A program made the position numbers and the translations under genes. Shown here one piece after another: positions 1-5,752 of a stretch of DNA of 6,507 nucleotides (position 1 is its first letter; each line of letters starts with the position of its first letter). The notes beneath the pieces were generated by a model. It was not told where the DNA came from. It did not search any database and was given only the letters and a program-made list of their open reading frames with translations. This DNA is from a bacterium (GTDB lineage Bacteria > Verrucomicrobiota > Verrucomicrobiae > Opitutales > Opitutaceae), in the NCBI GenBank assembly GCA_021780625.1, contig JAJXYI010000618.1, positions 1-6,507 on the forward strand. Direction: 5' to 3'.

Positions 1-312
1 GCCTGTTATGCGCTCTTCTACGTGACGGGGCAGATCTACCTTGCCGAGCGCATCGAGGCGGGCATGCAGGCCCGGGCCCAGGCATTGATGGCGCTGATGA
101 TCAATGGAATTGGAAACCTGATCGGCTACCTCGGGACCGGCTGGTGGTACGAGACCTGCACCGGCATTCATCAGACTGAGCACTGGCCCGTGTTCTGGGG
201 CGGGCTGCTTGCGTTGATCGTGGTGGCGACGGTCTATTTCGCCCTGAGCTACCACGGCGTGGGCGCGGACGAGCACCGCCGGAAGGCCGCGACGATGGAG
301 GTGTCGGTCTAG
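1..312 (+). CDS. Nucleoside:H+ symporter-type MFS transporter, C-terminal fragment
   Basis: The reading frame is open from base 1, so the gene begins before the window; only the last 103 codons are present, ending in TAG at 310-312. The GTG at 22 is probably an internal codon. The segment FYVTGQIYLAER, then RAQALMALMINGIGNLIGY, resembles the end of NupG/XapB-type nucleoside permeases, where a 'F(F/Y)V(S/T)GQIYV' motif in one helix is followed by an 'AQG.IAL..YG.G.LIG' helix. A final hydrophobic helix (FWGGLLALIVVATVYFALSY) precedes a short charged cytoplasmic tail. By family, the protein would import nucleosides or a related sugar compound across the inner membrane with protons; the substrate cannot be judged from this piece. 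Its stop overlaps the stop of the convergent nuclease gene. The MFS call is solid; the nucleoside subfamily is likely. Confidence 0.78.
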   Translation, partial: ACYALFYVTGQIYLAERIEAGMQARAQALMALMINGIGNLIGYLGTGWWYETCTGIHQTEHWPVFWGGLLALIVVATVYFALSYHGVGADEHRRKAATMEVSV

Positions 313-1307
313 GACGCCGGAAGCCCGAGGCCGAGGTCGAGCTGGTCGGGCTTGTCGAGCGCGAAGGCCTCGATGCCACGTTCCCGGAGCGTGCGGGCGA
401 AGTCGGTGGAAAATCCGTGCAGCGTGAGGACACGGCGCGGCGCCACGGCCTCGACGAACCGCAGGAGCTCAGGGAAGTCGGCGTGGTCGGACAGCGGAAA
501 TGCGGCGTCGCAGCGCTGGCGATACACGGTGGAGCGCTCGATGGCCCAGCCCGACACGAAGGCGGTGCGGCGGGTCGGGATTTTTCGGAAGAAGCCTGCA
601 TTGGGCGCGAGCGGCGGGGCGATGACGATGCTGCCGCGCAGGCGTTCCTCCGAGAACTCCGCGTAGCCGGGGAACCTCAGGCCGAATTCCTCGTGCAGCC
701 GCGTGAGGGCGAAACACTGGGGGTGAAGCAGGACCGGCGCATCCTGGTCGCCGAGGCCGGCGAGCAGTTCCTGGGTCTTGCCAAGGCTGTAGGCCATGAG
801 CACGGGGGTTGCGCCCTCCTCGAGGGTCCTGCGGCAGAAGGTCCGGATCTCGTCGAAGATGGTCCGCGGCTCCGGGAACTGATAGATCGGCCGGCCGAAG
901 GTGGTCTCCATGATCAGCACGTCGGCGCGGGGTGTCGCGCAGGTGCCGGCGGTGAGGCTGGGGCGGAGTTTGAAGTCGCCGGTGTACAACAGGCGTCCGT
1001 GCCGCTCGTGTTCGAGAAGGCAGAGGGCCGAGCCGCAGATGTGGCCGGCGGGCAGGAGCGTGATCGTGCAGTCTTCGGTGAGGCGCTCCGTGAGGCCGAA
1101 CGGAAGCGCGTGCTCGACGCGGCGCCTCGGAAGCCGGAGTCGCATCAGCCTGGCAGTCTGAGGGGTACAGATGATCTCGCGGTGGGCTGCGAGGTGGTCG
1201 AAATGCGCGTGGGACACGACCGACCGTTCGACGGGCCGGTGGGCGTCGAGCCACCAGTCGATCTGCGGCAGGTGGACGCCGTTGTTGTAGCGAATGTCCC
1301 AGGTCAT
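309..1307 (-). CDS. Metallo-beta-lactamase-fold exonuclease (ligase-associated / CPSF-like family)
   Basis: This 332-residue protein has the full set of metal-binding motifs of MBL-fold nucleases: HAHFDH at residues 33-38, a histidine in AGHICGS (H89), aspartate in YTGDFK (D111), the METTFG motif at 133-138, SDHADF at 273-278 and a late histidine in LHG (H297). The MAYSLGKTQE segment (171-180) is typical of the beta-CASP-like / Cft2-type group annotated as 'ligase-associated DNA damage response exonuclease' or 'mRNA 3'-end processing factor'. Family members are thought to process nucleic acid ends. In many bacteria they are encoded beside an ATP-dependent DNA ligase and a DEXH helicase; neither is seen here. 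The ATG at 1307 fits because the conserved N-terminal strand begins at once (WDIRYNNGVHLP); no clear Shine-Dalgarno precedes it. The frame stays open far upstream, but that stretch is antisense to other genes. The fold is certain; DNA rather than RNA as substrate is inferred from the family. Confidence 0.88.
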   Translation of the reverse strand: MTWDIRYNNGVHLPQIDWWLDAHRPVERSVVSHAHFDHLAAHREIICTPQTARLMRLRLPRRRVEHALPFGLTERLTEDCTITLLPAGHICGSALCLLEHERHGRLLYTGDFKLRPSLTAGTCATPRADVLIMETTFGRPIYQFPEPRTIFDEIRTFCRRTLEEGATPVLMAYSLGKTQELLAGLGDQDAPVLLHPQCFALTRLHEEFGLRFPGYAEFSEERLRGSIVIAPPLAPNAGFFRKIPTRRTAFVSGWAIERSTVYRQRCDAAFPLSDHADFPELLRFVEAVAPRRVLTLHGFSTDFARTLRERGIEAFALDKPDQLDLGLGLPAS

Positions 1308-1430
1308 CGCGGAGTCATTGGGAAAGATTGCTTGAAAACGCCATCTTGGAATCGCCGCGGCCGCTCCGTGGTTTCCACAGTGAACTTGACCCCGGGCTGG
1401 CGGTCGGCGATGAGCGGTACTCACATCGCA
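1308..1430. promoter_or_regulatory. Divergent intergenic region between nuclease and DUF3108 genes
   Basis: The 123 nt between two divergent start codons should hold the promoters of both the nuclease and the DUF3108/glycosyltransferase pair. I found no convincing -35/-10 pair on either strand. A TTGACC at 1386-1391 resembles a -35 box but has no AT-rich partner about 17 nt downstream. A small hairpin (GTGG-TTT-CCAC) is present but has no assigned role. Confidence 0.3.
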
Positions 1431-2222
1431 ATGCGAACGCTCATCGCCCTTCTGATTCTGTCCCTCCTGCCGGTGGCGGCGCACGCCGCACCGTACACGG
1501 CACTGCACGACGGGGAGAGCCTGCGCTATCGGGTGAGCTGGGGCATCTTCCATTCTGCGGGCGAGATCACCATCAGCGCGCATCGCGAGCTTTACGAGGG
1601 GCGTCCGGTGTTCCGGGTGGTGATGACCACCTCGACGCGCGGGATCATCCGGGCCTTTTACAGCTATCAGGAGACCGCGGTGGCGTTGATCGATGCCGCG
1701 ACGGGCCGGATCATCATCGCGACCAACAAGGCCTACCACGGGCGCGAGGTCAGCGATGCCGTGACGAAATTCGACTACGTGCATCGGATCGTATCCCATC
1801 GCGACCCCCTCAGGCCTGGCCGCGACTGCGATTTCCCGATTCCGAAGGGCGATCCGATCGACCTGATCTCGGCGCTGATCGAGGCGCGCGAGTGGGCGAC
1901 GGGGCCGGGCGTTGAGCGCAAGGCCCTCGTTTTCGCGGATCGCGACGTGTATCCAGTCGAGATCCGGGCGCGGGGTTATGAAACGGTGCTCACGCCCGAG
2001 GGCGATGTGAAGGCGTTGCTGCTGGTCCCGCGCATGGTCGACGAGGCGCCGCGCGGCATCTTCAAGCGCGGCGGGGAGATCAAGATCTGGGTGGCGCAGG
2101 ACGCGGAGCGGCTTCCGGTAAAGATGCAGCTGAAGCTGAACATCGGCACCGCGCAGCTCACGCTCGTCCAGCATACTGAGGGCAAATCCGCGGAGACCGC
2201 CGCGTTGTCGCGCGTCCAGTAA
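1431..2222 (+). CDS. Secreted DUF3108 domain-containing protein
   Basis: This 263-residue protein begins with a classic Sec signal peptide: MR, a leucine-rich core, then an AHA-A cleavage site near residue 19. The mature part starts 'LHDGESLRYRVSWGIFHSAGEITI', the usual opening of DUF3108 proteins ('GE.L.Y.v.wg...aG...l'). It continues with beta-strand-rich segments (FRVVMTTSTRGIIRAFYSY; KALVFADRDVYPVEIRA; GEIKIWVAQDAERLPVKMQ), in which the late 'iWv..D..r.PVk....' strand is also characteristic. It is probably periplasmic or outer-membrane-associated; the biochemical function of the family is not established. An upstream in-frame ATG at 1410 would add seven residues (MSGTHIA); 1431 is preferred because it gives a standard n-region. 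No strong Shine-Dalgarno favours either. A glycosyltransferase gene follows after 40 nt on the same strand, probably co-transcribed. Confidence 0.85.
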   Translation: MRTLIALLILSLLPVAAHAAPYTALHDGESLRYRVSWGIFHSAGEITISAHRELYEGRPVFRVVMTTSTRGIIRAFYSYQETAVALIDAATGRIIIATNKAYHGREVSDAVTKFDYVHRIVSHRDPLRPGRDCDFPIPKGDPIDLISALIEAREWATGPGVERKALVFADRDVYPVEIRARGYETVLTPEGDVKALLLVPRMVDEAPRGIFKRGGEIKIWVAQDAERLPVKMQLKLNIGTAQLTLVQHTEGKSAETAALSRVQ

Positions 2223-2262
2223 GCGTGTCTGGGGCTTGGGCACGGACGAGACGAAGGCGCCC

Positions 2263-3153
2263 ATGAACTCGATCCTGATTCTCAGGGGCGGAGCGCTGGG
2301 CGACTTTCTGGTCACCATTCCGGCGCTGAGGCTGCTGCGCGAGCGCTGGCCCGGGGCGAGGATCGAACTGGTGGGAAACCGGTCGGCAGCGGAACTCGCC
2401 CTGCGCGATGGGCTGATTGCCGCAGCGCATTCGCAGCACGAAGCGCGCTGGGCGCCGCTCCACGGCGATGTGGCGTTGGCGCGCCCCCTGGCGGACTGGC
2501 TGGGGGGCTTTGATCTCGTGGTGAACTGGTGGCCGGATCCCGACGGCGCGCTGGCGTCGCATTTCCCCGTGCGCGGCGGACAACAGTTTGTTGCGGGAGA
2601 GGCGAAACCGACCACAGCCCCCGCGGGCCGGCATTTTTGCACCACGCTGGAGCAGCTTGGAATTCCGCTGCGCGTTCCGTCGGCGACGCTCGGGTTTGCC
2701 AGGGAAATGCCGATGGACGCGGCACGCGGACGGCGGGTTGCGATCCATCCGGGAAGCAGTTCGCCGAGACGAAACTGGCCATTGGAGCGCTGGCTGGAAG
2801 TCTGCCGCCGGCTTCGCGGTGCCGGACGCGACGTGTTCGTGGTCTGCGGCGAGGTCGAGGAAGGAATCGTCCGGCGATTCGAGGGTGAGGCGATAGTAAA
2901 GGCGGGGCTTCCGCTGGTTGATCTGGCACTGCTGCTCGGACGCTGTGAATCCTACGCGGGACACGACACCGGCGTGACGCACCTCGCCGCGGCCGCGGGC
3001 TGTCGCGTGACGGCACTCTTCGGCCCGAGCGATCCCGCGATCTGGGCGCCCTCGGAGGCGTGTGTGCTCAAGCGGGGGGACGACGTCGCCGCGATATCGG
3101 TTGACGAGGTGTGCGAGGCGATCCTTGGGGAGTCGTCGAGTCGGGATTCCTGA
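2263..3153 (+). CDS. Glycosyltransferase family 9 (heptosyltransferase-like) protein
   Basis: This 296-residue protein has the hallmarks of GT9 (LPS heptosyltransferase) enzymes. The N-terminal motif ILRGGALGDFLVTIPALRLL (residues 6-25) is the acceptor-domain start. The C-terminal, nucleotide-sugar-binding half has HPGSSSPRRNWPLERW (162-177), then HDTGVTHLAAAAG (234-246) and ALFGPSDPAIWAP (251-263), matching the family pattern 'HDSG..H.AAA.g....alFGp..p..w.P'. Such enzymes transfer heptose or another sugar to lipid A core or other surface glycans at the cytoplasmic face of the inner membrane. At 296 residues it is somewhat shorter than typical heptosyltransferases (about 320-350), so the acceptor may differ; the sugar cannot be predicted. 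The ATG at 2263 is chosen over a TTG at 2236 because the conserved strand begins right after it and a GAAGG Shine-Dalgarno-like stretch lies 5 nt upstream (2253-2257). Confidence 0.88.
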   Translation: MNSILILRGGALGDFLVTIPALRLLRERWPGARIELVGNRSAAELALRDGLIAAAHSQHEARWAPLHGDVALARPLADWLGGFDLVVNWWPDPDGALASHFPVRGGQQFVAGEAKPTTAPAGRHFCTTLEQLGIPLRVPSATLGFAREMPMDAARGRRVAIHPGSSSPRRNWPLERWLEVCRRLRGAGRDVFVVCGEVEEGIVRRFEGEAIVKAGLPLVDLALLLGRCESYAGHDTGVTHLAAAAGCRVTALFGPSDPAIWAPSEACVLKRGDDVAAISVDEVCEAILGESSSRDS

Positions 3154-3170
3154 TCTTAAAAAACGCAGTT

Positions 3171-3200
3171 AACAGAAGAAAACGAAGATAACAAAGAAGC
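3171..3200 (+). repeat. Purine-rich repeat arm, left copy of an inverted pair
   Basis: This 30-nt stretch is made of roughly 10-nt tandem units of the form AACNGAAGNN (AACAGAAGAA, AACGAAGATA, ACAAAGAAGC). It is about 35% G+C over 3161-3200, far below the surrounding genes. It matches the reverse complement of 3293-3322 at 23 of 30 positions without gaps. It lies 17 nt after the stop of the glycosyltransferase gene. It resembles interspersed repeats of this composition that I recall from some GC-rich environmental genomes; that recollection is not verified here. Function unknown. Confidence 0.6.
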
Positions 3201-3292
3201 CCAAGCCAGGCGATTACACGAACCCACCGAGCCAGAATCGACTCACCCAAACGGTGAATGGATCAATGTCCCCAATCCTGGGGTAAGCGGTC

Positions 3293-3322
3293 GGTTCTTC
3301 ATTCCCTTCGTTGGCTTCTGTT
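3293..3322 (-). repeat. Purine-rich repeat arm, right copy in inverted orientation
   Basis: Read on the minus strand, this 30-nt block starts AACAGAAGCC AACGAAG and aligns without gaps to 3171-3200 with 23 of 30 identities; the first 17 positions differ at only two. The two arms are separated by 92 nt and face each other. Positions 3299-3322 are translated as the end of the DNA glycosylase gene (NRSQRRE and stop). The pair could be terminal inverted repeats of a small MITE- or REPIN-like element, or two independent copies of a dispersed repeat. No clear target-site duplication is visible. Confidence 0.6.
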
Positions 3323-3865
3323 CCATTCAATCACCGAATTCAGGCTGATACGGAAACGCCAGGGTTTGGCGGCCCAGACGGGACCCGCGTAGGCGACGCC
3401 TACGCGGGGTGAGGCGACGATTTCAAACTGGTGCGGCGGATCATCGGCCGCCTCGAGCCAAAGGCCCGTTGCGGGGTCCGCGGGGCGGGCGTTCAGACGC
3501 CGGTCGATGCCCAGTGCGCGGGTCAGCCGTCCGGGGCCGACGGCTCCCTCGGCGCCGCGCAGGAGGATGGCGGCGGGAAATCCCTCCGGACCCGTGACGA
3601 GATTGAGCATCTCGTGGATGCCGTAGCAGAGGTATACATACCACAGGCCGCCCGCCTCGAACATGGGGGCGTTGCGGGGCGTGCGGCCGCGGGCGGCGTG
3701 GCTCGCGAGGTCGTCGAACCCATGATACGCCTCCGTCTCGATGATGCGGCGTCGGAGCACGGAGCCGTCCGCCTGCCGGCTGGCGAGCACCGTTCCCAGG
3801 AGGCGCCGTGCGAGTGCGACGGTATCGGGGTCCTGAAAATCCGAGGCGTTCAGTATCCGGCTCAT
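3299..3865 (-). CDS. aag: DNA-3-methyladenine glycosylase, AAG/MPG family
   Basis: This 188-residue protein excises alkylated and deaminated purines, starting base excision repair. Its motifs line up with human AAG: ETEAY at residues 43-47 carries the catalytic glutamate (E45) and the base-stacking tyrosine (Y47). H56 corresponds to the pocket histidine and sits at the same spacing. RGRTPRNAPMF (59-69) follows, then WYVYLCYG with pocket Y78 and DNA-intercalating Y81, N88, and LLRGAEG with R103. The length is normal for bacterial members. The ATG at 3865 places the conserved 'F....VALARRLLG' start correctly; a TTG at 3937 would add 24 unconserved residues. No clear Shine-Dalgarno is seen. The end is odd: after PWRFRISLN, where homologues normally finish within a few residues, the protein runs on with SVIEWNRSQRRE, of which NRSQRRE is encoded by a repeat arm. 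The family assignment is near certain. Confidence 0.95.
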   Translation of the reverse strand: MSRILNASDFQDPDTVALARRLLGTVLASRQADGSVLRRRIIETEAYHGFDDLASHAARGRTPRNAPMFEAGGLWYVYLCYGIHEMLNLVTGPEGFPAAILLRGAEGAVGPGRLTRALGIDRRLNARPADPATGLWLEAADDPPHQFEIVASPRVGVAYAGPVWAAKPWRFRISLNSVIEWNRSQRRE

Positions 3866-3966
3866 GCGTGGCGGTCGATGTCGCCACAGGGCGGGCGATG
3901 GCGCAAAGCGGATTTTCGTCCGGATTCGCTTGGACAAAGCGGCGCGGCCGCGGAAGAAGAGGAGGC
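3866..3966. promoter_or_regulatory. Divergent intergenic region between glycosylase and sugar kinase genes
   Basis: These 101 nt separate two divergent start codons and should carry start signals for both. A TTGGAC at 3930-3935 resembles a -35 box for the kinase, but it lies too close to the start, and the region where a -10 would fall is the purine-rich ribosome-binding tract. No confident promoter was found on either strand. Confidence 0.3.
3953..3965 (+). promoter_or_regulatory. Long purine-rich Shine-Dalgarno tract of the sugar kinase gene
   Basis: A continuous purine run ends in a perfect AGGAGG at 3960-3965, only one nucleotide before the ATG at 3967. That spacing is shorter than usual (about 5-9 nt). 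Upstream parts of the same run (AAGAGG at 3957-3962) would give a 4-nt spacing. No better start codon exists downstream before the conserved NP motif, so the ATG is kept. Confidence 0.5.
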
Positions 3967-4896
3967 ATGCCCTCGCCCCATTTTCTCACGTTCACAGGCA
4001 ACCCTCTTGCGGAGACGACCTTCGAGTTTGCCGACTGGACGGCGGGGGCGACGCAGCGGGCAGCCTCGGCGGAATTTCAGGTGGGCGGGAAGGGGATCAA
4101 TGTGACGAAGATGCTTCGCCGGCTCGGCGCGCGCACGACGGCGCTTACGTTCCTGGGAGGCGTTTCGGGCGAGAGGTGCCGGGCGTGGCTGGCAGGTCAG
4201 GGTTTTGACCTCGCGGCCTTCGGCACCGGTGGTGCGACGCGCGAAGGCCTGGTGGTGCGGAGCCCGGGAAGGCCGGAGACGACGTTCCTGGGGCCGGATT
4301 CGCCGCCGGACGCCGCCGCGTGGCAGATTGCGGCCGACTGGCTCGGGCGGGCGCACGAGGAGACGCTGGCCGCGGACGGACGTGCGGTGTTCGCGCTGTG
4401 CGGGAGCGCTCCCGGCTGGGCGTCCGGAGCGTCGGCGCCGTTTCGAACCGCGCTCGAGGACTGGATCGGCTCGGGCCTGCCGTATTGTGCCGACACCTAC
4501 GGCGCGCCGCTCGAATGGAGCGTCGAGAAGGAGGTCGCGCTGGTGAAGGTGAATGCCGACGAGTTTCGCGGACTGCTTCGGGCCGCACCCGGATCCGCGG
4601 TCGACGCACTGCTCGAAAAAGCCCTGGGCCGCTGGCCCGTGAAGGCCTGGGTGGTGACCGACGGACCGCGGCCCGTGTGGTTTGCGACGAAAGATGCGGC
4701 GCCCCGCTGGCTGGAGCCGCCTCGCATTGCCGAGGTGTCGGCGACGGGTTCGGGAGACGTCATGATGGCATGCCTGCTTGAGTCCCTCTATGCACGCGGG
4801 CTTGAGCTGGACGACGCGGTTGACTGGGCGATCCCGAGGGCTGCGGCGAATGCGGCGCATCCGGGCATCGCGGAGTTCGAGGATCCTCAGTGCTGA
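3967..4896 (+). CDS. PfkB-family sugar or sugar-phosphate kinase (1-phosphofructokinase-like)
   Basis: This 309-residue protein has the ribokinase/PfkB architecture. It opens with LTFTGNPLAETTFEF (residues 7-21), like the 'T.NPa.D.t' start of 1-phosphofructokinase and tagatose-6-phosphate kinase. GGKGINVTKMLRRLGA (40-55) is the first PfkB signature. KVNADEF (194-200) is the 'K.N..E' motif, followed by WVVTDGPRPVWF and then ATGSGDVMMACLL (259-271) with the catalytic base D264. It would phosphorylate a sugar or sugar phosphate in the cytoplasm with ATP. Two deviations stand out. The substrate-contacting aspartate of the N-terminal 'NPxxD' motif is glutamate (E16), and the usual GAGD anion hole reads GSGD. 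The exact substrate is therefore uncertain. The ATG at 3967 puts the conserved strand at residue 7. A gene of unknown function follows after 13 nt and is likely co-transcribed. Confidence 0.88.
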   Translation: MPSPHFLTFTGNPLAETTFEFADWTAGATQRAASAEFQVGGKGINVTKMLRRLGARTTALTFLGGVSGERCRAWLAGQGFDLAAFGTGGATREGLVVRSPGRPETTFLGPDSPPDAAAWQIAADWLGRAHEETLAADGRAVFALCGSAPGWASGASAPFRTALEDWIGSGLPYCADTYGAPLEWSVEKEVALVKVNADEFRGLLRAAPGSAVDALLEKALGRWPVKAWVVTDGPRPVWFATKDAAPRWLEPPRIAEVSATGSGDVMMACLLESLYARGLELDDAVDWAIPRAAANAAHPGIAEFEDPQC

Positions 4897-4909
4897 ACCC
4901 CGCGCGGAG

Positions 4910-5752
4910 ATGATCCGGGAATTTCTCGAGCACCTCCTGACCCCGTGTCCGCGCCGCTGGCGCAGGATGGGGTATCTGCGCGAACAGATCGCGATCGACG
5001 CGCGGCTAGCCCGCAACCCCGGGGCGTGGGCGCCGCACCTGGAGGCGACGCGGCGTGAGATCATCGGTGCGATGGAGGCGCCGCCGCAGCGCCGCTGCGC
5101 CCTGATTCTCGGAGCGGGCCTGCATCATGACGTGCCGCTCGAAGCGCTCGCGCGCCGCTATGACCGGGTCGTGCTTGCGGACCTGGTTCATCGCCCCCGA
5201 GCGAGGCGTGCGGCCCGGCGGGCCGGGGGCCGGGTCGTTTGCGCGGAATTCGACGCGAGCGGCGTCGCTGCACGCATGGTTGAGGCGGGGCGTTCGATGG
5301 ACGCCGGCGAACTCGCGGCGTTGGTGGGGTCGGCGCGCGCCGGAATTCCGCCGGAATGCGGAGGCGAGCCCGATCTCGTGGTGTCCGCGAATCTCTGTTC
5401 CCAGTTGCTCCTGCTCCCGCTCGACTGGGCGCGTGTGGATCGGTTTGGCGACGACGAGCTGGGCCGGCGCCTGGCGGCCGCGGCCGCCGGAAGGCACCTG
5501 GACTGGCTCGAGGAGCGGTCCGGAACGGTGCTGCTGGTATCCGATTTTGAACGACGGCGCATCGCGGCCGACGGACGGGAGATTCAGCGTGAGACCGTGC
5601 CGGGCCTCGAAGGACTGCGGGCTCCGGACCGGCGGTGGACCTGGCGGATCGCGCCGATCCCGGAGCACAGCCGAACCTGTTCGCTCGAGCACGAGGTGGG
5701 CGCGTGGCTGGACGCGTGCGGCGCGCCCCGCCTCACGCTCAGGGCATCATGA
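4910..5752 (+). CDS. Uncharacterised Rossmann-fold protein, possibly SAM-dependent methyltransferase-like
   Basis: I do not recognise a characterised family for this 280-residue protein. After a basic helical N-terminus (TPCPRRWRRMGYLREQIAIDAR, residues 11-32, and AWAPHLEATRREI), it shows a Rossmann pattern like class I methyltransferases. LILGAGLHHDVPLEAL (65-80) resembles the SAM-binding glycine motif, and VVLADLVH (87-94) has an acid at the end of strand 2. DLVVSANLCSQLLLLP (155-170) corresponds to strand 4, and VLLVSDFE (207-214) to strand 5. Substrate and catalytic activity are unknown; NAD-dependent or non-catalytic alternatives cannot be excluded. The ATG at 4910 directly abuts GGAG (4906-4909), an unusually tight spacing. 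The N-terminal TPCP..R.MGYLRE stretch looks conserved-like, which supports this start over M20. It lies 13 nt after the kinase stop, so probably in the same operon. The last 14 nt overlap the convergent neighbour. Confidence 0.75.
   Translation: MIREFLEHLLTPCPRRWRRMGYLREQIAIDARLARNPGAWAPHLEATRREIIGAMEAPPQRRCALILGAGLHHDVPLEALARRYDRVVLADLVHRPRARRAARRAGGRVVCAEFDASGVAARMVEAGRSMDAGELAALVGSARAGIPPECGGEPDLVVSANLCSQLLLLPLDWARVDRFGDDELGRRLAAAAAGRHLDWLEERSGTVLLVSDFERRRIAADGREIQRETVPGLEGLRAPDRRWTWRIAPIPEHSRTCSLEHEVGAWLDACGAPRLTLRAS

Noticed and set aside
417..1409. Plus-strand extension of the DUF3108 frame back across the nuclease gene
   Set aside because: It is antisense to the clearly conserved MBL nuclease, and the signal peptide at 1431 marks the real N-terminus.
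309..2645. Very long minus-strand frame (778 codons) upstream of and including the nuclease
   Set aside because: Only the part from 1307 downwards has conserved motifs. The rest is antisense to the DUF3108 and glycosyltransferase genes and has no recognisable domain; high G+C keeps antisense frames open.
3068..3250. 60-codon minus-strand frame with a hydrophobic segment
   Set aside because: Its leucine/phenylalanine-rich part is the complement of the purine-rich repeat, and it runs antisense into the glycosyltransferase gene; no sign of real coding.
3270..3283. Small hairpin CCCCA-ATCC-TGGGG between convergent genes, as a terminator
   Set aside because: The stem is only 5 bp and there is no T-run on either strand, so it is not a convincing intrinsic terminator.
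3808..3966. N-terminal extension of the sugar kinase frame
   Set aside because: It overlaps the start of the DNA glycosylase on the other strand, has no conserved sequence, and the ribosome-binding tract sits just before 3967.
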